This document shows positions 48,206 to 59,403 of a DNA stretch of 64,000 nucleotides, in pieces. The position numbers were made by a program, and so were the translations under genes. The notes below the pieces were generated by a model that was not told where the DNA came from, made no database searches, and saw nothing but the letters and a program-made list of their open reading frames with translations. This DNA comes from Flabesymbios commensalis (taxonomy: Eukaryota; Annelida; Polychaeta; Terebellida; Flabelligeridae): positions 109,221,188 to 109,285,187 of the forward strand of contig OZ024902.1 of NCBI GenBank assembly GCA_964017125.1, read 5' to 3'. Numbering within the stretch: the first letter of the stretch is position 1; each line of letters begins with the position of its first letter.

Positions 48206-48538
48206 TAATTTTTTTTTTTTAATTTTGTCATCATCCTAATTATGTGTATCTAGTTGTCTATATTATTGTAGACATCAAGATATCTATATTATTGTAATAT
48301 ATAAATATATGACACAGTATGTTGTTAATTGAAAACTCACAAGTACATCGACCTGATTTGCATGCTTTGGTGTTGACTTGCCTTTAGTTAATAACAAATC
48401 AAACACGTACACTATCCTATACTCGTCGCCTGTTTTATGACATAATTTCACCACTGCGCATGCGCATAAAAGTATTACTTGATGTAATTATACGAGCATA
48501 TAAAATTCTAAGCTGATTAATTTATTAAAGTTATTGTG

Positions 48539-48564
48539 AAAATATATATATATATATATATATT
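48539..48564. repeat. TA microsatellite
   Basis: An uninterrupted (TA)n run of about 24 bp. Confidence 0.9.
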
Positions 48565-48892
48565 TATTTAAGAAATCAATATGCTCAATAGTGTTATTCT
48601 TTTTATTTTCACAACGAAGAATGTTTTAGGTGAAACAAATACCAGTCCATTATGTGTTAAGCTATAGAACAAATTGTATCACTAGCTATTATTTTGGCCA
48701 TGATGTATATTTTTTTCTCATTGTGTAAAAAGTAATATATTTTTGCAACAATGATAAAATTATTTTATCTTGTGAAGAATAAAATGTAATTATGTTTTGC
48801 CATAATTACAAATATGTTTTGTTGCTATGTGTTTGAAGCTATTTTTGTAAAAATTACAAATGTTTTTTCATCCCTTCCTTTACCAGTTTCGC

Positions 48893-48956
48893 ATTTATGC
48901 GAAAACTACCTTCCTTTACTAAATTCGCATTTATGCGCATAGCTATAATCTGTATT
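48893..48956. repeat. Twin short palindromes
   Basis: TTTCGCATTTATGCGAAA and ATTCGCATTTATGCGCAT occur 40 bp apart inside a duplicated CCTTCCTTTACNA context. Confidence 0.6.
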
Positions 48957-48965
48957 GTGCCCGGG

Positions 48966-49420
48966 GGCTACCTCAGGGGTACTCTATCAGTACAACATTA
49001 AGTATTTTTTTAATTTGTCTCATTTTGACTGAAATGCATTGTTGTAATTCAAGAATAAATATATTTGTAATACATGACGTTATTACCCTCTGGGACTGGT
49101 GGTAGCCTAAAACTGTGTGCACCACACAATAAAATCAAGCTGCGAAAGGAACATAACACTTTGGATGATATTTTGTTCTTTTTTTTTGTCGTCCTATCTT
49201 ATGATAAATACAGCTTACAGTTAATCGAAATTTTAGAGGTATTTTACCATTTGACCTTAACATTTGACCTTGAAATAACGTTCAAATGACCTTGGGGTAT
49301 AGCATTTTAAATCCACTAACTTCTTTATCAGCCCTGCTAAAATTTCATTAATTTCTACCAAAGGGCTACCTCAGGGGTCCTCCATCAGTATAACATTAAG
49401 TATTTTGTGCAGTTTTTTAA
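48966..49420 (+). repeat. Direct repeat pair about 400 bp apart
   Basis: GGCTACCTCAGGGGTACTC with CAACATTAAGTATTTT at 48967 recurs as GGCTACCTCAGGGGTCCTC with TAACATTAAGTATTTT at 49374. The stretch between holds CATTTGACCTT twice (49248 and 49261). It is either a local duplication or two copies of one repeat. Confidence 0.6.
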
Positions 49421-50662
49421 AAATAAGTCGGTTTCTGGGGATAGTTTTATCATGGGAAGTCGGTAAAGGACGAGTTATACCAATCAGTAAAATATTTTCT
49501 GCAATAATTACAACTATATTTCACTACCGTCATATAAAAGTCGTCATATAAAAGTCGCCCCCCCCCCCCCGAAAAAAAAATAAAAAAATAAGTAACATCT
49601 GAATGACGATGGTGAATGGTTGACCTCGTCATGTGACAGGCTGAGCCACTCTCTCATTTGCCGGAGTAGAATATTATACTTGGTCCTATAAGTCTTGCAT
49701 GTATGGATATGGATGACATAAACTTACTTCATCTGAGAAGGGGGGATGGTCGACTGCTTAACAGGATTGGATTAGTGCTGCTCTTTTGGCAGTCACACGC
49801 TTCAGCCTTGTCATCTCTGTTCCATTGTGTCAGAAGACCAAGGTCCTGTTCCCAACACCAGCTAACAAATGAAATGAAAACAAATGAATGAAGTTTTAGA
49901 CCAGCTGAGATGAAATACCATCTAACACAAACAGAAATATATTTTGATGTATGTATTCGTTTATTATACTGACATGTACAATACATTTTACAGATATATA
50001 ATATATAAATACACTAATTAATTTACCATTGTCAATCATAATAATTATTAATGCTGTTTAACAATAACAATGAAAGTAATAACATTAGCAATAGAGATGG
50101 TGATTAAAAATATGTTTCTTTTTTACTCATACATTTTTTCTTGGCGGATGATGAGGGATATCTAAAAATAATTTATCGAAACTATGAATGATTATGGATG
50201 TGAATACATATGGATACATTTCAATTTCTCTTTAAAACATAAATTAGTTGAGAAAACGTCACACGTGGGTTATGGCCGCTACGTCTGTACAATTTCCGAA
50301 GAAAGAAATCGCACAAGATTGTGCAGGTTAGGTTATATAATAAGAAAAGTGTAGACATGTTTACTTTGTCTTTTCTAGTTCCCTGTAGGGATTTCTCGGG
50401 GATGCGTGATTAATATTTTTGTTTGATTAATGTTAAAAAAAAATAAGAAAAATGTGAAAGTAGACTAGTGGTTCTATATGCATGGTATCTTTGTGGCATT
50501 TGTTAATGGCCAGTTGCAATGCATTTTACATTAGTATTTACATCATAATTATCTTATAGGCCTAATTTTATAATAACACCAACATGCCTAATAGCATTGT
50601 CATTCTATGTCTCACGTAGATATTTCACACTTATTGTTAACATAAATGTTTTACGACATGAC
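49421..50662. other. Intergenic, nothing recognised
   Basis: A C-run followed by an A-rich run at 49558-49590; otherwise AT-rich unique DNA. Confidence 0.5.
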
Positions 50663-50769
50663 ACAGCAAACAGTCACCTTGAACTAATGCTGGTTTAATG
50701 TTTGTCCTCCGTCTACAACGCTGGCCCAACATTAAACCAGCGTTGGTTCAACCTCTCGTGTTTGCTACA
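50663..50769 (+). repeat. Family A hairpin, full length (107 bp)
   Basis: The ends are ACAGCAAACAGTC and CTCGTGTTTGCTACA. Inner arms ATGCTGGTTTAATG and CATTAAACCAGCGT, core CCTCCGTC-TAC-AACGCTGG. Confidence 0.85.
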
Positions 50770-50869
50770 GAGGTTTGTATCTTGGCGGTTATGAAACCAC
50801 TGAAGGTAAAAAACAACAACACATGATGCTGCCGCGGGCAATGATCAACCTGAGCGACTAGAAAAAGTC

Positions 50870-51070
50870 AACATGTTAGTGGTAGTGAAGATGCTGAAGA
50901 GGGCCGCCCAGGTCGTCAGCGTCCCGGTGGTCTCGGGATGCTACATCTGGATACAGAGGCAGAGATCTCCGCATCCCCCGCCCTAGCTATACCCCACTAG
51001 AGAGAGGCAGGCAGCCCCGGGGCTGGGTAGGGCAGGGCCTAGCAGGGCAGGCCGGGGCTCACGTTTCATA
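50870..51070. other. GC-rich block, unassigned
   Basis: CAGGTCGTCAGCGTCCCGG and GGCAGCCCCGGGGCTGGG-type sequence stands out from the AT-rich flanks. No convincing frame or splice pattern is seen. It could be an unmethylated island or an unrecognised exon. Confidence 0.2.
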
Positions 51071-51457
51071 TACATGTTCAACTGTACCGCCTGGTCGCCG
51101 CCGGGCCTCGTAGCCGCCTATTTGCCTTTCTGTCACTCATACTTATCTGTCAGTCTCTTTGACTTGACCTTCTGCCTTCTACATCCGCGCGGGAAAACCC
51201 CTTCCCCAAATTGGGAAGTACATGTGTATCCGGACTGGCGAGTTTATAATTTACACTTTGTGTGTCACTTGGTACATGATCGTCACCAGAAACCTGATCA
51301 GATGTGATCGAATTTAGTTCACGTAACAAATCTCGTAATCTGTCTGATTGAAAATAAAAGTCCCGCAGCCGAGTCATCCACGTGAGATTACAGCGAGAAG
51401 TGGTAGAGATGTATCTGGGGGGGGGGGGGAGGGGGGTCCGGTAACCAATATCTGCCG

Positions 51458-51522
51458 TGCAAAGGCAAACAGCGGTAACTGCTCGCTTTTCAAGCGAGCA
51501 GTTACCACTGTTTGCCTTCGCG
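51458..51522. repeat. Family B hairpin with compensated stem (65 bp)
   Basis: Arms 51458-51488 and 51492-51522 around TTC. The inner stem reads CTCGCTT/AAGCGAG where other copies read CTTACTT/AAGTAAG. The paired changes (TA to CG) on both strands keep the stem intact. Confidence 0.9.
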
Positions 51523-51846
51523 CCGCCGAACTGGAGATGCTACGAGGCCCTCGACAGACCCGTCCATTTGTGAACTTGTAGATAGCCGATACAAGAGGCA
51601 ATTTTGTGAAAGCTTTTGGCTGATCTTTGGCCAGACAAGCCGGCCAGATTGGATAGTCAGCGGGAGTGTGCAACCGGTCTTTGTCGTGTAAACATTGCAA
51701 CTGTGCGGCGCAGAACGAGCTGTGGCCCCGGGGGCCACACAGCTTTTAACACGGGCATCTAGAGCCTTGTCATAAGCGGCATCTCTGGCGGGATACTTGT
51801 GCTCGCCACCGAGTCCCTCTGATCCAGAAGACGATCCCACCAAAAG

Positions 51847-51910
51847 CCAGGCGTTGATCCGGTGCTGGTTTCACGTCAGAGACGATGGCCGGGAGTTGAG
51901 GCCACGCTTG
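51847..51910. repeat. Possible family A copy, degenerate
   Basis: CCAGGCGTTGATCCGGTGCT, TTCACGTCAGAGACGATGGCC and GAGTTGAGGCCACGC keep traces of the family core. Confidence 0.35.
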
Positions 51911-52285
51911 GAAGGCGGTCTTGAGTTAGTTGTTCTATAGTCACGTGCTCATAGTTAGATCCCTAGCATTGCTATTTACCTTCAAATCTCTGTGATGTTT
52001 TTTTATTTACCTAACTAATATCCTTGTTTGTAATCCATATGCAAGTATAAAAGAGGATCTTTAGCGTTTGGTACTTTGTGACACATTTTAAAGCACTTTC
52101 GGAAATTGATTTTGTTATTTACTTTTCACTTTTTTAATATTCACATTAGGCCTTGCATAGGCCTACAGATTTTTTTTTTTCCATGTGAAGAAATATAACT
52201 TTTTACACTAAAATGAGCTGAAGTCGAGTTCACTTCGAAGTTTATTAATAATAAACTTGAAAATAAAAGCAACGCTGAGTTTAAT

Positions 52286-52454
52286 CATGCAGATATTTTA
52301 ATCAATATGTTGAAAAAGATACACTATACATTTACTCGGCACGTTCTACAATTTTCACTCACGCGATCCACAGCTTCAAGTGAATAAAAATTGCCCGAAC
52401 TTGTGAAAATGAAGGACATTTTGTTTTCAAATCTCGCTTGAAGACACTTTACAT
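52286..52454 (+). repeat. Family D-related repeat missing half of its hairpin
   Basis: It matches 53021-53216 along its length (AGATATTTTAATCAATATG, CTCACGCGATCCACAGCTTC, AAGACACTTTACAT) but lacks the left hairpin arm. Only the loop and right arm remain. Confidence 0.7.
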
Positions 52455-53020
52455 CTTTAAAACATACTCTTTAGATTGCTGATAAAATTAAAAAAAAAAA
52501 TTAAAGTGAGTACACAAAGAGTTAATATAATCTCATGATCTAGAAATATCAGGAGGAGCAAATGTACATTATCCTGTGTGAGTGATTGATCTGACCTGTA
52601 GCAGGCCGCAAAACATAATTTACTCTCACTTTATATAATCAACATCCCAATTATTGTGTACAGGAGCCCAGGACTGTGTTATTTTGTCTGTCTATTTGTT
52701 GACCTTTCACACCGTATCACGTATCACATCTTGTCAGTTATCAGTCCACCTTATCACAAACACAGAAAGCAAGTGTAATGCCCTCAGTTGATGACACCGG
52801 CAGATGTTTCACCGTGAGATGGCAACTCCTCAACCTCAACCATTAGCATCGAATTGATGCCGAAATTTTCACGACAAATTTGATAATTCAACACAATTAA
52901 CCAATCCAAATGATTTTGTTCAAGTATAAGAAATGCTGTTTAGATTATAGATCTTGATAATAAGAAATATCCTTAATTCAATATATGCATAATTAAATAT
53001 TACCATGATTACGTATTGAT

Positions 53021-53216
53021 TATGCAGATATTTTAATCAATATGTAGAAAAAGATACAATATACATTTACTCAGCACGTTATTCAATTGGAATTTTCATT
53101 CACTTGAAACTGTGTCTCGCTCACGCGATCCACAGCTTCAAGTGAATGAAAATTGTCCAAATTTGTCAAAATGGAGGACCTGTTTTTTATAATTCTCGCT
53201 TAAAGACACTTTACAT
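53021..53216 (+). repeat. Family D-related repeat with full hairpin
   Basis: Arms 53091-53114 and 53131-53154 match at 23 of 24 positions, with one G/T-type difference. The loop TCTCGCTCACGCGATC is the reverse complement of the family D loop with two or three changes. Flanking sequence is shared with 52286-52454. Confidence 0.75.
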
Positions 53217-53954
53217 ATTACCTTTCTAGTAAAACTGCTAGACTTAAGCATACATATTTACTTTGGCATATTGGATCAGATTATGATCAGGTAAATCATG
53301 CCGGGGGATTCACATCTTCTGCGATCACGTGGTGTGCGATATTCGTAATGGGCTTAAGTTGATTGGACAAGATGGCAATTCCCTGATATTTTGCGGTTAG
53401 TCGAATTTCGCAAGAAATGAGAGATCGTGAAATTCCAAGCATCACTAGTTTTCCAGTGTGGGATGCACAGAATACCCACGGATCTTGTTTAGAGTCCTTA
53501 GCCAGGCACTACTTGGGTCTATGTCTGATTTATCTGCTACTGAGATAAACGCCGATCCAGCTAACACCTCAGTGAGAGGGGGCGATGCATCGGTTACTCA
53601 CAATACAACTTTTCTTAGCTCAACCAGCTACATTGATAGGTATTTTGTAATTTTGTATTTATTTTGTTGATCAATACACTTCTGATGTTCCTAATTAACT
53701 GTAAAACATTCAGTTATGTTTATATTTACTTTTTTTTCTCATGTACTTTTTCTGGTGTACTTTTGTCTGTAGTACTTATGGGCTTAAAATTTTTTTTTTC
53801 TGGACATAAGCATCTTTATTTGAATCCGTCATGTAAGCGTATTGAAACTATCCCAGTCTATAGGTAACAAACCTACATGCAGCTCATACCTTGAGCTTGA
53901 GAGAACCAAGGAGGTTATATAGATAACCTCCTTGGGAGGACTGACTGCTATCAC

Positions 53955-54262
53955 CATTACATGGCGTCAGATTGCAGTGGTTAAAGCTGCCTGCTTGGAA
54001 AGTCGGTCGGAGATCACGGTTTCGAACCCCACTCTGCCTTTCACAAATGTTTCTTCCCCGCTCACTCGTATATATTCAATATCGTGGGGAGCCTCTGTGA
54101 CCGAGAGGTAGCGTGTTCTGCCTCAGACCACCAGGACTCGAATTTCGAATCCTGTGTCTGGAGGGCAGTGTCATCTCATTCATCGCAATAAAGGTTGTTC
54201 TGGCCCAGTTTATCCTATATGTCCACAGGTGTGGCCTAAAACCCCATTCATGTGGAATGTAA
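53955..54262 (+). mobile_element. Dimeric tRNA-derived SINE, most readable copy
   Basis: Plus strand: GCAGTGGTTAAAGCTGCCTG and GGTTTCGAACCCC (unit 1 A and B boxes), GTTTCTTCCCCGCTCACTCG, then CCTCTGTGACCGAGAGGTAG and CTCGAATTTCGAATCC (unit 2). The 3' body is TTCTGGCCCAGTTTATCC and GTGTGGCCTAAAACCCC. Confidence 0.8.
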
Positions 54263-54863
54263 TAAGCTTACTATGTAGGGGAGACCGGGACATCCGGTCT
54301 ACGTTTTGAACATTGCATGAGAATCGGGATGAGATTATACCAAGTAGGCTACAATTTCTGTTTTTTTATATACTAGCCATGTATTGTAATGGTTTGTTGT
54401 GAGAGAGTGTCTTCTCTATACAAAATAGGCCTACTTGGTTAGCAAAGTATGCTTATGCATAGTTTATCATGGTTGTCAAAAAGATCTAAGAGTTTTAAAT
54501 CCACAACTTCTAGTATGATTGAAAACAAGGTATAGCAAGTGGTATCAGAGGATTGAAATGGTAATGAACCTGATTTTTTTCTTTCTTATTTGTCACTGAG
54601 AGAATCGTTCTCCTCTTCAATTTTATGAAAAACTAGTCAGAGATTGCAAACCTCGGCCGAAATTAATGATCACAATCTGAGTCCTGCATCTGGATCGAAG
54701 TCCGGATCATCAGCAAATTGTAATGAATATGTCAATGACCCGAGATATAATATGATACTATGTAGGCACTGCATAGGGAAGGCTCGTTCTCACTGTAACA
54801 TTACGTCATGTGCGCACCAAGCCTCTTAAGTAGTAGTATTGCATTCATTCATAAGGTGGGTAG

Positions 54864-55019
54864 TAAAACTTCACTGGGGATGATCAATTATGGCGTCATA
54901 GATTCAACCTATTTCAACCTATTTCTATTGTTTTATTTAATATGTCGCTTGTACTAGCTCGTTAGAGCTAATGTTATATGTTTTTATGTGCGACCTCAAA
55001 TAAATCTTATCTTATCTTT
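54864..55019 (+). mobile_element. 5'-truncated LINE 3' tail with target-site duplications
   Basis: The segment ends AATAAATCTTATCTTATCTT, the short A/T-rich repeat tail typical of invertebrate Jockey/CR1-type LINEs. It is flanked by near-identical direct repeats of about 22 bp: CATTCATTCATAAGGTGGG at 54842 and CATTCGTTCATAAAGGTGGG at 55020, both continuing TAG. These are the expected target-site duplications of a target-primed reverse transcription event. No coding sequence is left in the 156 bp. Confidence 0.75.
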
Positions 55020-55343
55020 CATTCGTTCATAAAGGTGGGTAGGTCTAGTCATAGCAGGGGCGGATTTAGACCGGGTTGACAGGGTTCCGTAACCCTGTCA
55101 GCGTTTTCAAATCTATTAAATTACAGAGTTTGAGATCTAAATACTGGTGAATTAATGTATATTTTGGGAGATTGGAACCCTGTCACTGTTTTGATGACAG
55201 GGTTCGAAAACAAAACTGATAGCCTAGATTTTTCTTTGTTGGTCAATTGTGCCGTTTCTTCGATCTCGAGATAAACACTGGCACTAAGAGGTGTGGAAGG
55301 GTGGGGGTAACACCGGCAGCAGGTGTAATTAACAGTCACATTC

Positions 55344-55408
55344 TACAAAGCCAAAATGCAGTATCTGCTCACTTGTAGCGTAAGTAGATACTGCGTTTTT
55401 ACTTTGCA
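55344..55408. repeat. Family B hairpin inside the hAT-like element
   Basis: Arms 55344-55374 and 55378-55408 around GTA; TACAAAGCCAAAATGCAG and TATCTGCTCACTT on the left. The right arm has a few mismatches. It probably inserted into the hAT-like element. Confidence 0.85.
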
Positions 55409-55852
55409 CGGCAGTATAGGTTTACATGTGCCTCTTTATGTCATTTGGGACCGACTATTGCATAACGTTCACACCACCCTTTGTTTACCATAGATTTCAA
55501 TAAATTAAAAACACCTAGCTTTGAAGGTGCTCTACACATTGAAATTGTTCTGTTTCATTTTTAGGTCACTTATTTTTGTATTTTTTTATACTTTTTGTAC
55601 TGATATAGATCTGATATTAATCGCGAAGTTTTAATTTTTGCGAGGCGGTCAAATTAGATAATTTTGGAGTCATTAATAAAATTATTATTATTATTATAGC
55701 GCTACCTATAATCAAAAATGACTACAGTGAGTTTTAACTACAGTCTCTATGAAGACTCAACAACAACGTATATTTCATATAATTATTAGCCGATTGTGCG
55801 TGGACGTGAATAACAATAACTCGAGGTAAAGTACATCATCAATAATTGATTT

Positions 55853-55890
55853 GACCCAGCATTAAACCAACGTTTAAGCAAAGACTCGTT
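55853..55890. repeat. Family A, solo right half inside the hAT-like element
   Basis: GACCCAGCATTAAACCAACG followed by TTTAAGCAAAGACTCGT matches the right half of the family. Confidence 0.45.
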
Positions 55891-56273
55891 GCGAAGGTCG
55901 GTACGTGTCGTGTAGGTCCATAGTTATTTCCGTAATTGGTATTACGTAAGGGTGAAGTAAAAAGGGCTACGCATATATAACGATGGATGAGGGGAGAATT
56001 AATTTCACGGCTGAATAAGTTATTCAGCCGTGAAAGGTAAAACACTGCAAGCGCCATTGAAAGGTGGAATTACACAACCCAGTGACTATATCTGTTAGGC
56101 CTAAATACGGCAGATTTTTTTAAAATATTGAGAATTGCAGATTTCACAAAAAGTCCCAAAAGCAGAAATTCACGAATATTAAAAACCCGAAAATTACCAT
56201 ATATATAGACTATTCATAATGGTAATGGTTGGAAGTTGGAACCCTGTCAGATTTTTTTCTGGATCCGCCCCTG

Positions 56274-57599
56274 AACAGTACACAACAGTTGCGAAACTAT
56301 GACGTCAAGTAATCGTCCATGTCAAATGAATGCATGGATCGTAATCCTGTTCTTTTATCCGGATCGTAACCCAGATCATCTCCAAAATTTAATCGGCCGT
56401 TCCTTGGCCCGAAACACACTGGCAAAAGATTCATGTAAATCCGTTATTTATTTTTTTAAGCAATTCGACAGACAGAAAGACAGAGTGACAGACCAACCAA
56501 CAAGACAAAAAACATAACCTTCCTGGCTGATGTGATAAATATGTGGATGAGCTCCGTCTTGGCTATGATTATGGGCAGTTGATGACAGGTTGTCAAATTT
56601 CAATTCGTACCTGCCGTGGGATTAACAAAGTGATACTGCGTTGTTGCGGTGGCGAAGATCGAGTCCAGTTTAATATCTGTGTCATCCAGTAAGGATTGGT
56701 CATCTCCACTTTCTCGGCAGTTATGTTATAGATGTTTACGAATTGGGTGCAGTCTCATTTCTCATTAATTGGGCTACATGCATTACATAGCATGATTCAG
56801 CAGATGTAGTCTGATTGACTCAATAACAAAGCCAAGGCCTTGATCGTTTACCCACCTCACAGCCACAGCAGTGTAGTATATGTTTTCTTAAACTATTACA
56901 AATTCGATTTTCGATCTATATCTTTTTTTTACATTTTCACGTCACAGATTTGTAGGCCTTTGTTAAAAAAAACCTTCTTGGGGAAGCTCGTCGATACAGT
57001 ATAATGTATGATTTCTTCATTTCTATTGCTATTCACTTTGTATGAAAATCAGGTTTAGACACTCTTTATGAAAAAAGAGTGATAGGTAAATAGAATTAAG
57101 CACACAGCATTAAAGTGACTGAAAAGCCAAGCTGATAATGATAAACATAACACTTCAGCGCAGAAGAAGAAACATGCAAGTCAAGTCTCCGGCACACAGT
57201 GGATACTAAGCCTGTGTGTACAGTAAGAAGAGGATCATAGAGATGACTGGGCATGATCAGGTTACTAAATTAGACAAGATAATACACTATTTGGACTGTG
57301 ACTTAGGAGGGGAGAATATTTGTTCATCATGATTGTGTTATTTTTTTGTTGAGAAAAATGTTTATAATATGTGAATAATTTGATAAAACGAAACGCAGTA
57401 TTTTATGAAGAAGAACACAAAAAGAAAAGCGAATAAAAGGTCAAAACAACGTCTCAAAATCTTCATAATATATATGATCAGAAATTCATAATTGTATTAT
57501 GCATTTCTGATATGATGCATTACATGTTCATTGTATCTGTAGTAAAATCAGCAAACCTCCTTTAAGGAGTATCACGCTGATGAGAAGTAAGGGGGTAAA
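56274..57599. other. Intergenic, nothing recognised
   Basis: Mixed then AT-rich unique DNA between the hAT-like element and a LINE 3' fragment. Confidence 0.5.
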
Positions 57600-57840
57600 T
57601 AATTAGTCTCTAATTTTTTTAATTGTTTTTGAAGGCTTCGATGGTGCAGCATTCTGCTATCTCAGAGGGTAGCTGATTCCACAAAGGTAAGGTCTTCACA
57701 TAGAGAGAGTTCTTGTATGCTGACGTGCTTGCCTTAATGGTCTTATATTTCAGTTTGTGGTTGAAGTGAGTTTGAGGATCTACTGGAGTCAGAATGTCTG
57801 ATGTTGGTACTTCCATCAATTTATTATAAACACTTGATCC
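57600..57840 (-). mobile_element. LINE fragment: C-terminal end of ORF2
   Basis: The minus-strand frame at 57819-57619 reads SDILTPVDPQTHFNHKLK, later KTIKASTSAYKNSLYVKTL, then PLWNQLPSEIAECCTIEAFK and a stop. An in-frame VYNKLMEV lies just upstream. This is the typical tail of Jockey/CR1-type RT proteins (a PR/K-T-x-x-WNxLP motif near the C-terminus). Only about 75 codons remain, with no catalytic part, so it is a 5'-truncated copy. The frame itself is intact over this stretch, which suggests it is not very old. It may be related to the LINE at 1-1321, but the two pieces do not overlap and this cannot be tested. Confidence 0.75.
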
Positions 57841-58331
57841 ATACCAGCTCCATCTATATCATATATGATGACGGAAGAGATCTTTGGGCATAATGGCGCA
57901 TTCTATAGTATGTGACGCATATATGATTGTCTGATTGTTTCGTCTTTATACTGTATCTATATTATATGAGACAACCAATATAGGGGAAAACGTCTGGGAG
58001 GTAAAGGGCGAAACAACCCGTGAGGTATCACACTTATGTATTGTGTAGGAAACGGTTGATTCAAGTGACATGCATACATAGACCAAAAGTTCAAGTTTTG
58101 TCTGTCAGAATTTTACATTTCACTAAACGTGCTAAACGTGATTGGGCTGTAAAAATAATGAAAAATAAATCAAAATCTAAGTGTAGGATAATTTATTCTC
58201 GAACATTTAAACATATTTCAGATTAACTGATATATTACAAAATGCATTGTGCCTGGCATTTCCACCCCTTTTTATTTCTCACGACGTTCACATCGGTTGT
58301 AACAATGCTATGGCTTCTATTTTTCTCTGAC

Positions 58332-58439
58332 CCAGTACACATGAGACGTGGTCTCAGTGATGAATTATTGTTGTATCAGCGTCGCAGATGGTTGGCCAAC
58401 ATTAAATCAACACTAGGTCAATATCTCGTGGCAATAAGG
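58332..58439 (-). repeat. Family A hairpin, full length (108 bp), worn
   Basis: The copy spans CCAGTACACATGAGACG to ATATCTCGTGGCAATAAGG. The GCGTC-GCA-GATGG core and GGCCAACATTAAATCAACAC right arm are clear. The left arm has many mismatches. Confidence 0.7.
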
Positions 58440-58749
58440 TCAGATTCGCAATATGCAACACTGCTAAGTGTGTAAATTTTGTATATAATAATAATACAAG
58501 TATAATCGCTATTTTTCTATTGTCATTTCCTATGTTAAAAACGTTAATTTCTTGCATGATGGTAACTGTAGCTATAATTTTCATACATTGTTGTTTCAGT
58601 CATTACTGCATTTTGCAGACATTTCTTATTGCACTTAAACATGATGCTAGTCGGACCTGTAAGTGCACTCGTAATTATATAAAATTGTGGTGAGCTTCTG
58701 TAATTGATAAGTGGCATGCTCAGGCTCAAACCGCCAGGAATCTCACTTT

Positions 58750-58856
58750 CCAGCAACACAAAACAGTTGTATGACATTTATACAAAGTTGGACCAACGTC
58801 GAAGACGTTTGGTCGACGTTGTATAAATGTTATACAAATGTTTTGTGTTTGCTGGG
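58750..58856 (-). repeat. Family A hairpin, AT-rich subtype (107 bp)
   Basis: Ends CCAGCAACACAAAACAG and TTTTGTGTTTGCTGGG; ACATTTATACAA faces TTGTATAAATGT. Core GACCAACGTC-GAA-GACGTTTGGTC. It belongs with the copies at 29532 and 60473. Confidence 0.9.
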
Positions 58857-58989
58857 TTCGAATCTGGAGGGCAATGTCATATTAATCATTGTCATTATCA
58901 TCATCAGGAGATTCTTCTGCTCCAGCTTAGCATTCAAATCGACCTAATTAATTCCATTATTTCATTCATTTATTAATCAATTCCTTAAC

Positions 58990-59245
58990 TCGTTAACATT
59001 CTTGACGGGACCCAATAGCTCATTCTGTCCAGTTGTGGCTCGAATCTCGGCCGGGTCGAATGTTTGTCATCGAGGTTGTGCTAAAAACTGTTCAAAGACA
59101 TGGAATGTGAAGAGCTGTCTATGGTGCTGGGTACTATCCGATAAAATGTCTTCCGATAAGAGTATAGGGCATAGTACGGACTTCGGGCTTCCTTCTGTCG
59201 CGATATTGCCATGATTGTACAGAAGGCGACGCATAGCAATATTGA
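58990..59245 (+). mobile_element. tRNA-derived SINE, ACTC-tail family, copy 2
   Basis: The head has TGGCTCGAATCTCGGCCGGG and TTTGTCATCGAGGTTGTGC. The 3' end GCATAGCAATATTGA runs straight into a pure ACTC array. Head and 3' end resemble 61139 and 17645. The ACTC array is probably an expanded SINE tail. Confidence 0.65.
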
Positions 59246-59403
59246 CTCACTCACTCACTCACTCACTCACTCACTCACTCACTCACTCACTCACTCACTC
59301 ACTCACTCACTCACTCACTCACTCACTCACTCACTCACTCACTCACTCACTCACTCACTCACTCATTCATCCATTCATGCATTCATTCATTCATTCATTC
59401 ATT
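59245..59403 (+). repeat. ACTC microsatellite (about 120 bp) grading into ATTC
   Basis: An almost pure (ACTC)n array of about 30 units at 59245-59364, then (ATTC)n to 59403. It directly follows the 3' end of a SINE. Ser/Leu/Thr/His-repeat reading frames here are artefacts. Confidence 0.95.

Larger units (their letters stand above)
55055..56273. mobile_element. hAT-like DNA transposon, non-autonomous, 1.2 kb
   Basis: The left end is CAGGGGCGGATTTAGACC and the right end, inverted, is CAGGGGCGGATCCAG. This CAGGGGCGGAT terminus is the hallmark of many hAT elements. Subterminal copies of AACCCTGTCA occur just inside both ends (about 55090, 55186 and 56240). I see no transposase frame. The 8-bp flanks (agtcatag and aacagtac) do not match, so the target duplication has decayed or the boundary has shifted. 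The element carries a family B hairpin (55344-55408) and a half copy of family A (55853-55890), both probably nested insertions. Confidence 0.75.

Noticed and set aside
48455-48466. NRF-1 site TGCGCATGCGCA marking a promoter
   Set aside because: The site is a good match, but it is isolated in AT-rich DNA with no exon, CpG island or transcript evidence nearby.
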